A stretch of DNA of 15,871 nt from Chthoniobacter flavus (GTDB lineage Bacteria; Verrucomicrobiota; Verrucomicrobiia; Chthoniobacterales; Terrimicrobiaceae). The stretch is from positions 1 to 15,871 of the forward strand of contig CAMDOJ010000018.1 in assembly GCA_945903555.1 (NCBI GenBank), read 5' to 3'. The stretch's first letter is position 1. Each line of letters begins with the position of its first letter. Both the position numbers and the translations under genes were made by a program. This document shows positions 1 through 7,499 of the stretch, one piece after another. The notes below the pieces were generated by a model that worked only from the letters and a program-made list of their open reading frames with translations, did not search any database and had not been told where the DNA came from.

Positions 1-2391
1 GTTCTGGAAAACCTGTTGCCAAAGGCGATTCACCTCTACGCGGGCGGTGAGCGGGTTTTCCGGCGCTACCGACCACTGCGCGAGGCCGAGGCGATTTTTC
101 GGAGCGTCCTTCGGCATCGGATTGAAGGCGACTGGTGCGGTGCGTTCACACAGACGGTCCTTGATCGGCTTGTCGTAGGAACCACGTGCAAGGACGTACG
201 TTTGCACCGGATCCTTGCGCTCTTCCATGACCATCACGCGGGTGGCGAATTGGTCAACATGGTTCTTGAGGTAGTGAGCACGGGCCACATCGAGACCAGT
301 CACCGTCACCTTACCAGCAGCATGGGCTTTGGCGGCAAGGTAGATGTCGTTCATCCAATATTTGCGATCTTTGTTTTTGAAAAGGCCCAGCCAGTCGTCG
401 AGGCCGTGCGGGTTGTTGGATACGGAGACGGCGAGGCTATTGAACAAGGATTCCAAGTAGGGGACTTCGGTGCCGCTGAACTTGAATTTCACAATCAGCT
501 TCGCGCCCTTGGCCGGAGTGACAGGCGCGGCCAGTTGCAAGAGCGCGGTGCTGTCCATGCCTGGAATTCCGAGTTTCCAGCCATTGGTGGGATCGGCGGC
601 CTGTGCGGCGGCGAGTTCGGGGCTCAGGCGGTCGAAGCTCGAGCGGGCCGCAGCGACTGGCAGCGGCCGGCGTTTTCCGCCCTCTTCGATCTCGAGTTCG
701 ATGTCGGGCAGGGCTTGGCGGATGGTGGCCAAATCCAAACCATAAACATGGTCGGTGGCGTCGGGCAGGCGGTTCCAAAGGAAACCAAACGGATTCACCG
801 AATCGACGCGCACGGTATTGAGGGGGCTTTCGGGCAAACCAAACTCCAAAGTCATGGTTTCGCCGGGAACGACGGGGAAGTTCAGGTGCGCAAGAGTCCC
901 TTCTTTCAGGACGCGATTACTGTTTTCCGGGATGTCAAAGTTTGAGGCCGCTGAGCCGCCCAAGCCGATTGGGGTGATGGATTCAATCTTCCTCATGGCA
1001 CAGGAAGCTCCGCTGACATCGAGACCATTCCAATCAAGCCCCTTGCTTTCATCAGGAACTTTAATCGCTTCGGGGGTTTTGTCCTCGCGCACGCGCTGAA
1101 GGGCCGCGAAGGTTTTGTTGTATGCCTCCATAACCTGCTTCTGTCGCTCCGTCGGAACCTGCACAAACGGAGGAAAGGCGCGGCCGCGGTTGGCATCGTG
1201 GTTCTCGACCCCGACCTCATTGATGCTGTTGAAATAGGCCATCAGGCTGAAAAAGTCGTTTTGCGAGATCGGATCGAATTTGTGGTCGTGGCAGCGGGCG
1301 CACCCGATCGTCATTCCCATCACTGCGGTGCCGTAGGTGCTCACCCGGTCGACGGCGTATTCGATGAGCCACTCTTCGTTGATGGACCCCACCTCGTTCT
1401 GGATGCCGTGGTTTCGGTTGAAGGAGGTGGCGACCCTTTGGTCGATCGTGGCATTCGGGAGGAGATCGCCGGCCAATTGCTCGGTGAGGAACTGGTCGTA
1501 GGGCATGTTTTTATTGAAGGCATTGATCACCCAATCGCGCCACGGCCAGCTCGTGCGAACGAAATCCAATTGAATCACGTTAGTGTCGCCGAAGCGAGCG
1601 AGGTCGAGCCAGTCGATCGCCATGCGCTCGCCGTAGTGGGGTGAGGCCAGCGCGCGGTCCACCATGTCCACGTAGGCTTTTTCCGAGGTGTCGGCCACGA
1701 AGGCGTCGATCTCCTCGGGAGTCGGCGGGAGGCCGAGGAGGTCCATGTGCACGCGACGCACGAGGGTTTCCTTGTCGGCTTCGGGCGAAGGTTTGATGCC
1801 CTTGGATTCGAGCTTCGCCAGGACAAAATGATCGATCGGAGTGCGAGGCCAGGCCTTGTCTTTGACCTCGGGAACGGGCGGCTTCACCGGCGCGACGAAC
1901 GCCCAGTGCGGCTCGTATTCGGCTCCCTGACGGATCCAATCGGTGAGCGCAGCGATTTGCTCCTCGGTGAGCGCCGGTTTTTTTGCGTATGGCGGAGGCA
2001 TGGCCTCGTGCGGGTCTTTTGTGATGACGCGCTGGAGCAGGAGGCTTTCCTCGGGTTTGCCGGGAACGACGCCGTAGCGGGGAGGTTCTCCCGCTTTAGC
2101 GAGATTGGCGCGGGAGTGCTCCTCGGTATCGAGACGGAAGGGACTGGTCTGGTTGTGCGAATCGGGGCCGTGGCAGGCGAAGCAGTTGTTCGACAAAATC
2201 GGCAGCACTTGGGTGCTGAAGGAGATTTTATCGCCTCCCGCTAGGGGCGCGGCGGTTGCGGGCTTCGCGGCCTCGGGCGGTTTGTTGTCACTCGCCGGAG
2301 CAGGAACAGCAGCCTGCTCGGGAGCTTTTTTGCAGGAAACCAAGGACCCTGCGACCGCAAATGACAGCAAAAGACACAGTGAATTCTTCAT
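1..2391 (-). CDS. PSD1-family cytochrome-like lipoprotein, copy 1 (3' end outside window)
   Basis: Open reading frame of 797 codons starting at ATG 2391 and running off the left edge with no in-frame stop. It is collinear with the complete copies 2 and 3, so about 295 C-terminal residues are missing. Residues 1-20 form a lipoprotein signal ending in lipobox LVSC (Cys20). A low-complexity Ala/Pro/Lys linker follows, then PSCyt1 with haem motif CFACH (about 70-74) and a downstream MPPP methionine that could be the axial ligand. DUF1549 follows with the family's second motif GCARCHDHKFDP. A variable beta-rich segment leads to the start of DUF1553 (RLGLAQW, NPLTARVEVNRLW). The family is predicted to be an envelope-bound redox or binding protein; its reaction is not established. 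It lies 33 bp downstream of DUF1501 copy A and is probably cotranscribed. Its N-terminal linker is unlike that of copies 2 and 3. No Shine-Dalgarno sequence is evident. Confidence 0.9.
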   Translation of the reverse strand, partial: MKNSLCLLLSFAVAGSLVSCKKAPEQAAVPAPASDNKPPEAAKPATAAPLAGGDKISFSTQVLPILSNNCFACHGPDSHNQTSPFRLDTEEHSRANLAKAGEPPRYGVVPGKPEESLLLQRVITKDPHEAMPPPYAKKPALTEEQIAALTDWIRQGAEYEPHWAFVAPVKPPVPEVKDKAWPRTPIDHFVLAKLESKGIKPSPEADKETLVRRVHMDLLGLPPTPEEIDAFVADTSEKAYVDMVDRALASPHYGERMAIDWLDLARFGDTNVIQLDFVRTSWPWRDWVINAFNKNMPYDQFLTEQLAGDLLPNATIDQRVATSFNRNHGIQNEVGSINEEWLIEYAVDRVSTYGTAVMGMTIGCARCHDHKFDPISQNDFFSLMAYFNSINEVGVENHDANRGRAFPPFVQVPTERQKQVMEAYNKTFAALQRVREDKTPEAIKVPDESKGLDWNGLDVSGASCAMRKIESITPIGLGGSAASNFDIPENSNRVLKEGTLAHLNFPVVPGETMTLEFGLPESPLNTVRVDSVNPFGFLWNRLPDATDHVYGLDLATIRQALPDIELEIEEGGKRRPLPVAAARSSFDRLSPELAAAQAADPTNGWKLGIPGMDSTALLQLAAPVTPAKGAKLIVKFKFSGTEVPYLESLFNSLAVSVSNNPHGLDDWLGLFKNKDRKYWMNDIYLAAKAHAAGKVTVTGLDVARAHYLKNHVDQFATRVMVMEERKDPVQTYVLARGSYDKPIKDRLCERTAPVAFNPMPKDAPKNRLGLAQWSVAPENPLTARVEVNRLWQQVFQN

Positions 2392-2409
2392 GGATTTTTT
2401 TGCCGCGCA

Positions 2410-2424
2410 GTCCCCTTGGGGAAC
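2410..2424 (-). other. Short GC hairpin in the operon spacer
   Basis: The 33-bp gap between DUF1501 copy A and PSD1 copy 1 contains a small inverted repeat, CCCC-TT-GGGG, lengthened by two or three weaker pairs. It sits directly after the stop codon. No U-tract follows on the minus strand, so it is unlikely to be an intrinsic terminator. It could affect mRNA stability or coupling; this is speculative. Confidence 0.3.
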
Positions 2425-3885
2425 CTACGCCAGGATGTCGCGGATGATGTGCCCGTGGACATCGGTGAGTCGGAAGTCGCGACCTTGGTAGCGATAGGTG
2501 AGGCGCTGATGGTCGATGCCCATGAGGTGCATGAGAGTCGCGTGAAGGTCGTGAACATGCATCGGCTTATCGATGATGTTGTAGCAGTAGTCGTCGGTCT
2601 TCCCGTAGGTAATGCCGGGCTTGGTGCCTCCGCCGGCGAACCACATGGTAAAGCAGCGCGGATGGTGGTCGCGGCCGTGGTTTTCCTTTGTGAGAGCGCC
2701 CTGGCTGTAGGTCGTGCGGCCGAATTCGCCGCCCCAGATGACGAGTGTGTCGTCGAGCATTCCGAGGCGCTTGAGGTCCTTCACGAGCGCGGCCTGCGGT
2801 TGGTCAGTATCCTCACACTGCCAGCGGATTTGGGTGGGCAGGTTGAAGTGCTGGTCCCAGCCGCGATGATAGAGCTGCACGAAGCGAACGCCGCGCTCAG
2901 CGAGGCGGCGGGCCATAAGGCAGTTGTAGGCATAGGTGCCCGGGGTTTTGACATTTGGCCCATACATGTCGAGCGTCTCTTGCGATTCCTGCGAGAAATC
3001 GGTGAGTTCCGGCACGGCGGTCTGCATGCGGTAAGCCATCTCGTATTGGGCGATGCGAGCGATCACCTCGGGGTCCATGCTTTGGCGGGCCTCTTCGTTA
3101 TTTTGCCGCGCAAGTTGGTCGAGCATGCGACGGCGGTCGGTACGTTCGATACCATTCGGATCCTGGAGGAAAAGAACCGGCTCACTGCCTCCACGGAAGT
3201 TAATACCCTGATGCTCGCTGGGCAGGAACCCGGAACCCCACAGACGTGAGGAGACAAACTGCGCCGTGCCCCTACCCTGGCTGATCATGACGACAAAGGC
3301 GGGCAAATTTTCATTCATGCTGCCGAGGCCATAGCTCATCCAAGCTCCGAACGACGGGCGTCCGGGCAACTGGTGTCCACTTTGAAGGAACGACACGCCG
3401 GGCTCGTGGTTGATCTGCTCCGTGAAGACCGAGTGAACGACGCAGAGTTCCTTGGCGACGCTGGCTGTGTGGGGGTAGAGCTCAGAAACCCAGAGGCCGT
3501 CTTGGTTATTCTCGTATTTTTTAAATTGGAAAATCGAGGGAGCGACCGGCAGGCGCGATTGCCCTGAGGTCATGCCGGTGATCCGCTGGTCGCCGCGCAC
3601 GGATTTCGGGAGGTCTTTGTCGAACTGGTCGTTGAGTTGCGGCTTGTAGTCAAAGATATCCATCTGCGACGGACCGCCGTGCTGAAAGAGATAGATGACC
3701 CGCTTGGCCTTCGGCGCGAAGTGGGGCGACCCGAGGAAACCTCGCTCAAAAGGGCTGGGTACGCCTGCAAAGAGGTTGTTCCCCATCATGGAACCGAGCG
3801 CCATGGTGCCGATGCCTTGCGCCATTTTTCCGAAAAACTGGCGCCGAGTCAGATTGAGGAGGTGGTCTTCGACGGGATGTCTCAT
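2425..3885 (-). CDS. DUF1501 family exported protein, copy A
   Basis: Complete 486-residue protein, a usual length for DUF1501 (alkaline-phosphatase-like fold, often labelled 'sulfatase-like'). The N-terminus has TRRQFFGK with Arg14-Arg15 followed by a moderately hydrophobic Ala/Gly/Met stretch, consistent with a Tat signal. Family motifs are FQHGGPSQMD (67-76), GGEFGR (385-390), GRDHHPRC (404-411) and a C-terminal HVHDLHATLMHLMG (443-456), all rich in His/Asp that could bind metal. The sulfatase formylglycine motif C/S-x-P-x-R is not seen in the N-terminal metal-site region, so sulfatase activity should not be assumed. The start lies 22 bp after the stop of PSD1 copy 2, and 33 bp separates it from PSD1 copy 1, giving an operon-like layout. 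Copy B has the same length and is roughly 85-90 % identical by eye. No clear ribosome binding site. In this family, DUF1501 genes typically travel with PSD1-type genes. Confidence 0.93.
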   Translation of the reverse strand: MRHPVEDHLLNLTRRQFFGKMAQGIGTMALGSMMGNNLFAGVPSPFERGFLGSPHFAPKAKRVIYLFQHGGPSQMDIFDYKPQLNDQFDKDLPKSVRGDQRITGMTSGQSRLPVAPSIFQFKKYENNQDGLWVSELYPHTASVAKELCVVHSVFTEQINHEPGVSFLQSGHQLPGRPSFGAWMSYGLGSMNENLPAFVVMISQGRGTAQFVSSRLWGSGFLPSEHQGINFRGGSEPVLFLQDPNGIERTDRRRMLDQLARQNNEEARQSMDPEVIARIAQYEMAYRMQTAVPELTDFSQESQETLDMYGPNVKTPGTYAYNCLMARRLAERGVRFVQLYHRGWDQHFNLPTQIRWQCEDTDQPQAALVKDLKRLGMLDDTLVIWGGEFGRTTYSQGALTKENHGRDHHPRCFTMWFAGGGTKPGITYGKTDDYCYNIIDKPMHVHDLHATLMHLMGIDHQRLTYRYQGRDFRLTDVHGHIIRDILA

Positions 3886-3907
3886 AGTTTTTTAGGGTTG
3901 AAGGAGT

Positions 3908-6900
3908 TTAATCGCGGGTGATGGTTTCGTCCAAGTTCAAGATGGTGGACATGGTGAAAGACAGGGCGGCAAGCTCGGTGGGCGGGAGGGATTTTTCGCG
4001 AGACGTTTCGCCGTAGGCGAGGAACTTTTCGGTATTCTCGGCGCTCGCCTTGAAGCGCTCAAGGTTTTCGTTACTGAAGGAAATCCAACTTTGAAGTTCC
4101 TCCTCCTTCGGATTGCGGCCGGTGGCGAGGCGGAAGCCACGGCGCAGGCGCTCGTTGAGCTTTTCCTGCCAAGGGCCGTTGATGTCGGTGAAGAGGCGCT
4201 CGGCGAGCTTGCGGGAGAACTCGAGGTAGGTCTCGTCGTTCATCAACACGAATGCTTGGGTCGGGCTATTCGTCAGAGCTCGGCGAGTCGTGCATGACTC
4301 GCGCGAAGGCGCGTCGAAAATTTCCATTTGGGCGGGTGGCACGGATTGCTTCCACAACGTGTAGAGTCCGCGCCGGAAGAGCTTGTCGCCGGTATGGCGG
4401 GTGTAGAAACCATAATTGGAGCGGCCATTCATGGATTTTTCCTTCCAGATTTCTGGCTGGTAGGTTTTGACGCTTGGGCCGCCGACTTGTTCATTGAGAA
4501 GTCCGGAGGCCGCCAGAGCGTTGTCGCGGATCAACTCGGCCGGAAAACGGAAACGCGGCGCGCGGGCGAGGAGTTTATTTTCTGGATCGATCTCCTTGAG
4601 GTCCTCGCGGCGCTTGGAGGACTGGCGGTAGGTGGCACTCATAACGATGTTTTTCATCGCGCGCTTGATGTCCCACTTGCTCTCACGGAAATCCACGGCG
4701 AGGTAATCAAGCAACTCGGGATGCGTCGGCAACGTGCTCTGTAAGCCGAAATCCTCGGAGGATTTGACGATGCCATTGCTGAGGAGTTGTTGCCAGAGGC
4801 GGTTCACCTGCACGCGGGCGGTGAGCGGGTTTTCCGGGGCCACCGACCACTGCGCGAGGCCGAGGCGGTTTTTCGGGGCGTCTTTCGGAAGTGGTGGGAA
4901 GGCAGCCGGCGTGGTGCGTTCGCGCGGGCGGTCCTTGATCGGCTTGTCATAAACGCCGCGGTCGAGGACATAGGTCTGAACCGGGGTCGGGCGCTCTTCC
5001 ATCACCATCACGCGGGAGGCGCATTGGTCGAAATGGTTTTTGAGATAGTGAGCACGGGCGAAATCGAGGCCCGTGGCGGGCGACTTGCCCGCAGCGTGGG
5101 CCTTGGAGGCAAGGTAGGTGTCGTTCATCCAATAGACGCGGTCCTTGTTTTTGAACAATGCCAACCAGTCATCCAAGCCGTGCGGGTTGTTCCCGGTGGC
5201 GACCCGGAAGCTGTTCGAAAGAGCGCTTCCGCAAGCAGCCTCAGAGCCTTGGAACTTGAGTTTGACGATGAGCTTAGCGCCCTTGGCCGGAGTCACGGGG
5301 GCGGCGAGTTGAAGGAATGCAGTGCTGTCGATGCCAGGGATACCGAGCTTCCACCCATTGACAGGATCGGCCGCCTGCGCGGCGGTGAGTTCGGGGCTGA
5401 GACCTTGGAAGGTCGAGCGGATGGCCGTGACGGCAAGAGGTGCACGTTTGCCGCCCTGCTCCAATTCAACCTGGATATCGGGCAAGGCTTGGCGGATGGT
5501 CGCCAAATCCATCCCAAGCACCGAGCTCACGCTGTCGAACTGGTAGTTCCAGAGGTAAGTGAACGGGTTCACCGAATCCACGCGGACGGTATTGATTGGC
5601 GTTTCCGGCAAGCCGAACTCCAGGACCATTTCCTCGCCGGGAGCAATCGGGAATATCGGGTGAATGGCATTTCCTTCCGAAAAAAACCGATCTTTGTGCT
5701 CCGGGATATCGAAATTGATGGTGCCCAGTCCGGCCCCGGCGAATCCATTGTCATCCTTGGCTGAAGCCAAGCCCTCATCTTTTTTCGAGGATCTCTTGGC
5801 TCCTGCCGGTGCGAGAACGGCCCAGTCGATGCCCTTGCTTTCATCAGGCACCTTCACCGCCTCGGGGCCCTTGTCATCGCGGACGGGTTGGAGGTCAGCG
5901 AGCGTCTTCTCGACGGATTCCATGACTTTCTTCTGGAGCTCGGTCGGAACTTGCACAAATGGCGGGTAGGCCCGGGCGCGACTGCCGTCCTGACGCTCAA
6001 GGCCCACTTCATTGATGCTATTGAAATAGGCCATCAAGCTGAAGAAATCGTTCTGGGAGATCGGGTCGAATTTATGGTCGTGGCAACGGGCGCAACCCAC
6101 CGACATTCCCATCACGGCCGTGCCGTAGGTACTCACGCGGTCCACCGCGTATTCGATGAGCCACTCTTCCGGGATGGCTCCGCCCTCGTTGGTGATGCCG
6201 TGGTTACGGTTGAAAGAGGTAGCGACCTTCTGGTCGAGAGTGGCGTTAGGCAAAAGATCGCCGGCCAGTTGCTCAGTGAGGAACTGGTCGTAAGGCATGT
6301 TTTTGTTGAAGGAATTGATTACCCAATCGCGCCACGGCCAACTGGTGCGGAGCATTTCGTGATGGATGGCGTTGCTATCACCGTAGCGGGCGAGGTCGAG
6401 CCAGTCGATCGCCATGCGCTCGCCGTAGTGGGGCGACGCCAACGCGCGGTCCACCATGTTTTCGTAGGCCTTCTCGGAGGTGTCGGCCATGTAGGCGTCG
6501 GTTTCCTCGGGAGTCGGAGGTAGGCCGAGGAGGTCCATGTGCACGCGGCGGACGAGGGTTTCCTTGTCGGCTTCGGGCGAGGGCTTGATGCCTTTGGATT
6601 CCAGCTTCGCGAGGATGAAGTTGTCGATGGGCGTGCGCGGCCAAGTCTTGTCCTTCACCTCGGGCACCGCTGACTTCACAGGCGCAACGAACGCCCAGTG
6701 AGGCTCGTATTTCGCGCCTTGGCGGATCCACTCGGTGACTGTTGCGATTTGCTCCTCGGTAAGCGGTTGTTTCTTCGCGTAAGGCGGCGGCATAACCTCG
6801 TGCGGTTCGTGCGACACGATTCGCTGGAGCAAGACGCTCTCTTCGGGCTTGCCGGGCACGACTCCGTAGCGGGGAGGTTCACCCGCTTTGGCAAGGTTAG

Positions 6901-7186
6901 CGCGCGAGTGTTCTTCGGTGTCGAGGCGGAAGGGGCTGGCCTGGTTTTGGGCATCGGGGCCGTGGCAGGCGAAGCAACTGTTCGATAAAATCGGGCGCAC
7001 CTGACTGCTGAAGGAAATCTTCTCGTCGGCGGGAGCGGCGACCACCGTCTTGGAGGACGGAGCGGCCGACGCAGCAGCCTTCGCGGGTTCATTTTTCCCC
7101 AAAGGATTAGCGGCCTGCTCGGGGGCTTTTTTGCAGGAAGCCAAGCATCCTGTGAGTACCATCAAAAGAACGATGAAGGGATTCAT
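3908..7186 (-). CDS. PSD1-family cytochrome-like lipoprotein (PSCyt1-DUF1549-DUF1553), copy 2
   Basis: Complete 1092-residue protein. The signal peptide ends in two overlapping lipobox options, LTGC (Cys14) and LASC (Cys18); Cys18 aligns with the other copies. A linker of about 40 residues leads to PSCyt1 with CFACH at 71-75 and candidate axial Met132 in VMPPP. DUF1549 spans about 180-395 and contains GERMAIDWLDLARYGD and the second haem-like motif CARCH at 365-369. An insert of about 450-720 looks like a beta-sandwich. DUF1553 spans about 770-1045, with NPLTARVQVNRLW, FRFPAELIRDNAL and NSPTQAFVLMND. The end, LNLDETITRD, matches the usual family ending. It is probably an outer-membrane or periplasmic lipoprotein with up to two c-type haems; its substrate is unknown. 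Unlike the other array genes it has a 313-bp upstream gap, so it may have its own promoter. Residues 17-104 are almost identical in DNA to copy 3. Confidence 0.94.
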   Translation of the reverse strand: MNPFIVLLMVLTGCLASCKKAPEQAANPLGKNEPAKAAASAAPSSKTVVAAPADEKISFSSQVRPILSNSCFACHGPDAQNQASPFRLDTEEHSRANLAKAGEPPRYGVVPGKPEESVLLQRIVSHEPHEVMPPPYAKKQPLTEEQIATVTEWIRQGAKYEPHWAFVAPVKSAVPEVKDKTWPRTPIDNFILAKLESKGIKPSPEADKETLVRRVHMDLLGLPPTPEETDAYMADTSEKAYENMVDRALASPHYGERMAIDWLDLARYGDSNAIHHEMLRTSWPWRDWVINSFNKNMPYDQFLTEQLAGDLLPNATLDQKVATSFNRNHGITNEGGAIPEEWLIEYAVDRVSTYGTAVMGMSVGCARCHDHKFDPISQNDFFSLMAYFNSINEVGLERQDGSRARAYPPFVQVPTELQKKVMESVEKTLADLQPVRDDKGPEAVKVPDESKGIDWAVLAPAGAKRSSKKDEGLASAKDDNGFAGAGLGTINFDIPEHKDRFFSEGNAIHPIFPIAPGEEMVLEFGLPETPINTVRVDSVNPFTYLWNYQFDSVSSVLGMDLATIRQALPDIQVELEQGGKRAPLAVTAIRSTFQGLSPELTAAQAADPVNGWKLGIPGIDSTAFLQLAAPVTPAKGAKLIVKLKFQGSEAACGSALSNSFRVATGNNPHGLDDWLALFKNKDRVYWMNDTYLASKAHAAGKSPATGLDFARAHYLKNHFDQCASRVMVMEERPTPVQTYVLDRGVYDKPIKDRPRERTTPAAFPPLPKDAPKNRLGLAQWSVAPENPLTARVQVNRLWQQLLSNGIVKSSEDFGLQSTLPTHPELLDYLAVDFRESKWDIKRAMKNIVMSATYRQSSKRREDLKEIDPENKLLARAPRFRFPAELIRDNALAASGLLNEQVGGPSVKTYQPEIWKEKSMNGRSNYGFYTRHTGDKLFRRGLYTLWKQSVPPAQMEIFDAPSRESCTTRRALTNSPTQAFVLMNDETYLEFSRKLAERLFTDINGPWQEKLNERLRRGFRLATGRNPKEEELQSWISFSNENLERFKASAENTEKFLAYGETSREKSLPPTELAALSFTMSTILNLDETITRD
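6876..7138 (-). repeat. Near-identical tract shared with 11966-12228
   Basis: Direct repeat of 263 bp without gaps, matching 11966-12228 with 8 mismatches by hand count (about 97 % identity). It codes from the Ser before the lipobox Cys through the linker and the CFACH motif to the EPPR segment. The 95 bp on the downstream-coding side match at only about 66 %, and the signal-peptide DNA beyond the other edge is unrelated. The sharp edges point to recent gene conversion between PSD1 copies 2 and 3. Confidence 0.85.
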
Positions 7187-7499
7187 GTTGTGTAAAGTTT
7201 AACCAGTTTAATCTCTCGGTCATAGCAAAAACAGCTTGCTTTTGGATTGTAGTAGAGGAGCACAGCGCGTCTCGCCTGTGTGCTGCGGTCTGCTCCTTAG
7301 TTCCGATGGGTATGCTGCAAGCGGGTAGGCAAGTCTCCACACGGCCGGGACGGCCATGCCCCCTTCTTTTGCGCTACAAAGTCTCATTTCAAAGTGACAA
7401 TGGTATCATTTATTTTCACATGCACAATTCTGTTAATTTTGTATGCATTTCCATCACTCCCGTGAGATTTGACCTCAATTTCGCTTGGTAGTGTGCAAG
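7187..7499 (-). promoter_or_regulatory. 313-bp structured spacer with a possible second promoter of the array
   Basis: Gap between the DUF1501 copy B stop and the PSD1 copy 2 start; the other array gaps are 22-33 bp. It is visibly more AT-rich than the genes. On the minus strand a weak promoter-like pair TTGTGC (7427-7422), 16 bp, TACCAT (7405-7400) lies about 215 bp before the start codon. Downstream are two inverted repeats, a GC-rich hairpin at 7340-7358 and a perfect 7-bp stem AGGAGCA/TGCTCCT at 7256-7262 and 7291-7297. Both would lie in a long 5' leader. No coding signal was found. The spacing is firm; the promoter is a guess. Confidence 0.4.
7340..7358 (-). repeat. GC-rich inverted repeat (hairpin)
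   Basis: On the minus strand CATGGCCG-TCC-CGGCCGTG forms an 8-bp stem with one G-U pair and a 3-nt loop. No U-run follows on the minus strand, so it does not look like a terminator for DUF1501 copy B. It could be an mRNA structure in the PSD1 copy 2 leader or part of a dispersed intergenic palindrome family. Confidence 0.55.

Noticed and set aside
7107..7340. Minus-strand frame of 77 codons across the spacer and the start of PSD1 copy 2
   Set aside because: It overlaps the signal-peptide coding region in another frame, has no recognisable family or ribosome site, and its sequence follows the hairpin-rich spacer.
7340..7370. GC hairpin followed on the plus strand by CCCCCTTCTTTT, read as an intrinsic terminator
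   Set aside because: No plus-strand gene ends here, the plus-strand stem has a C-A mismatch, and no U-tract follows on the transcribed minus strand.
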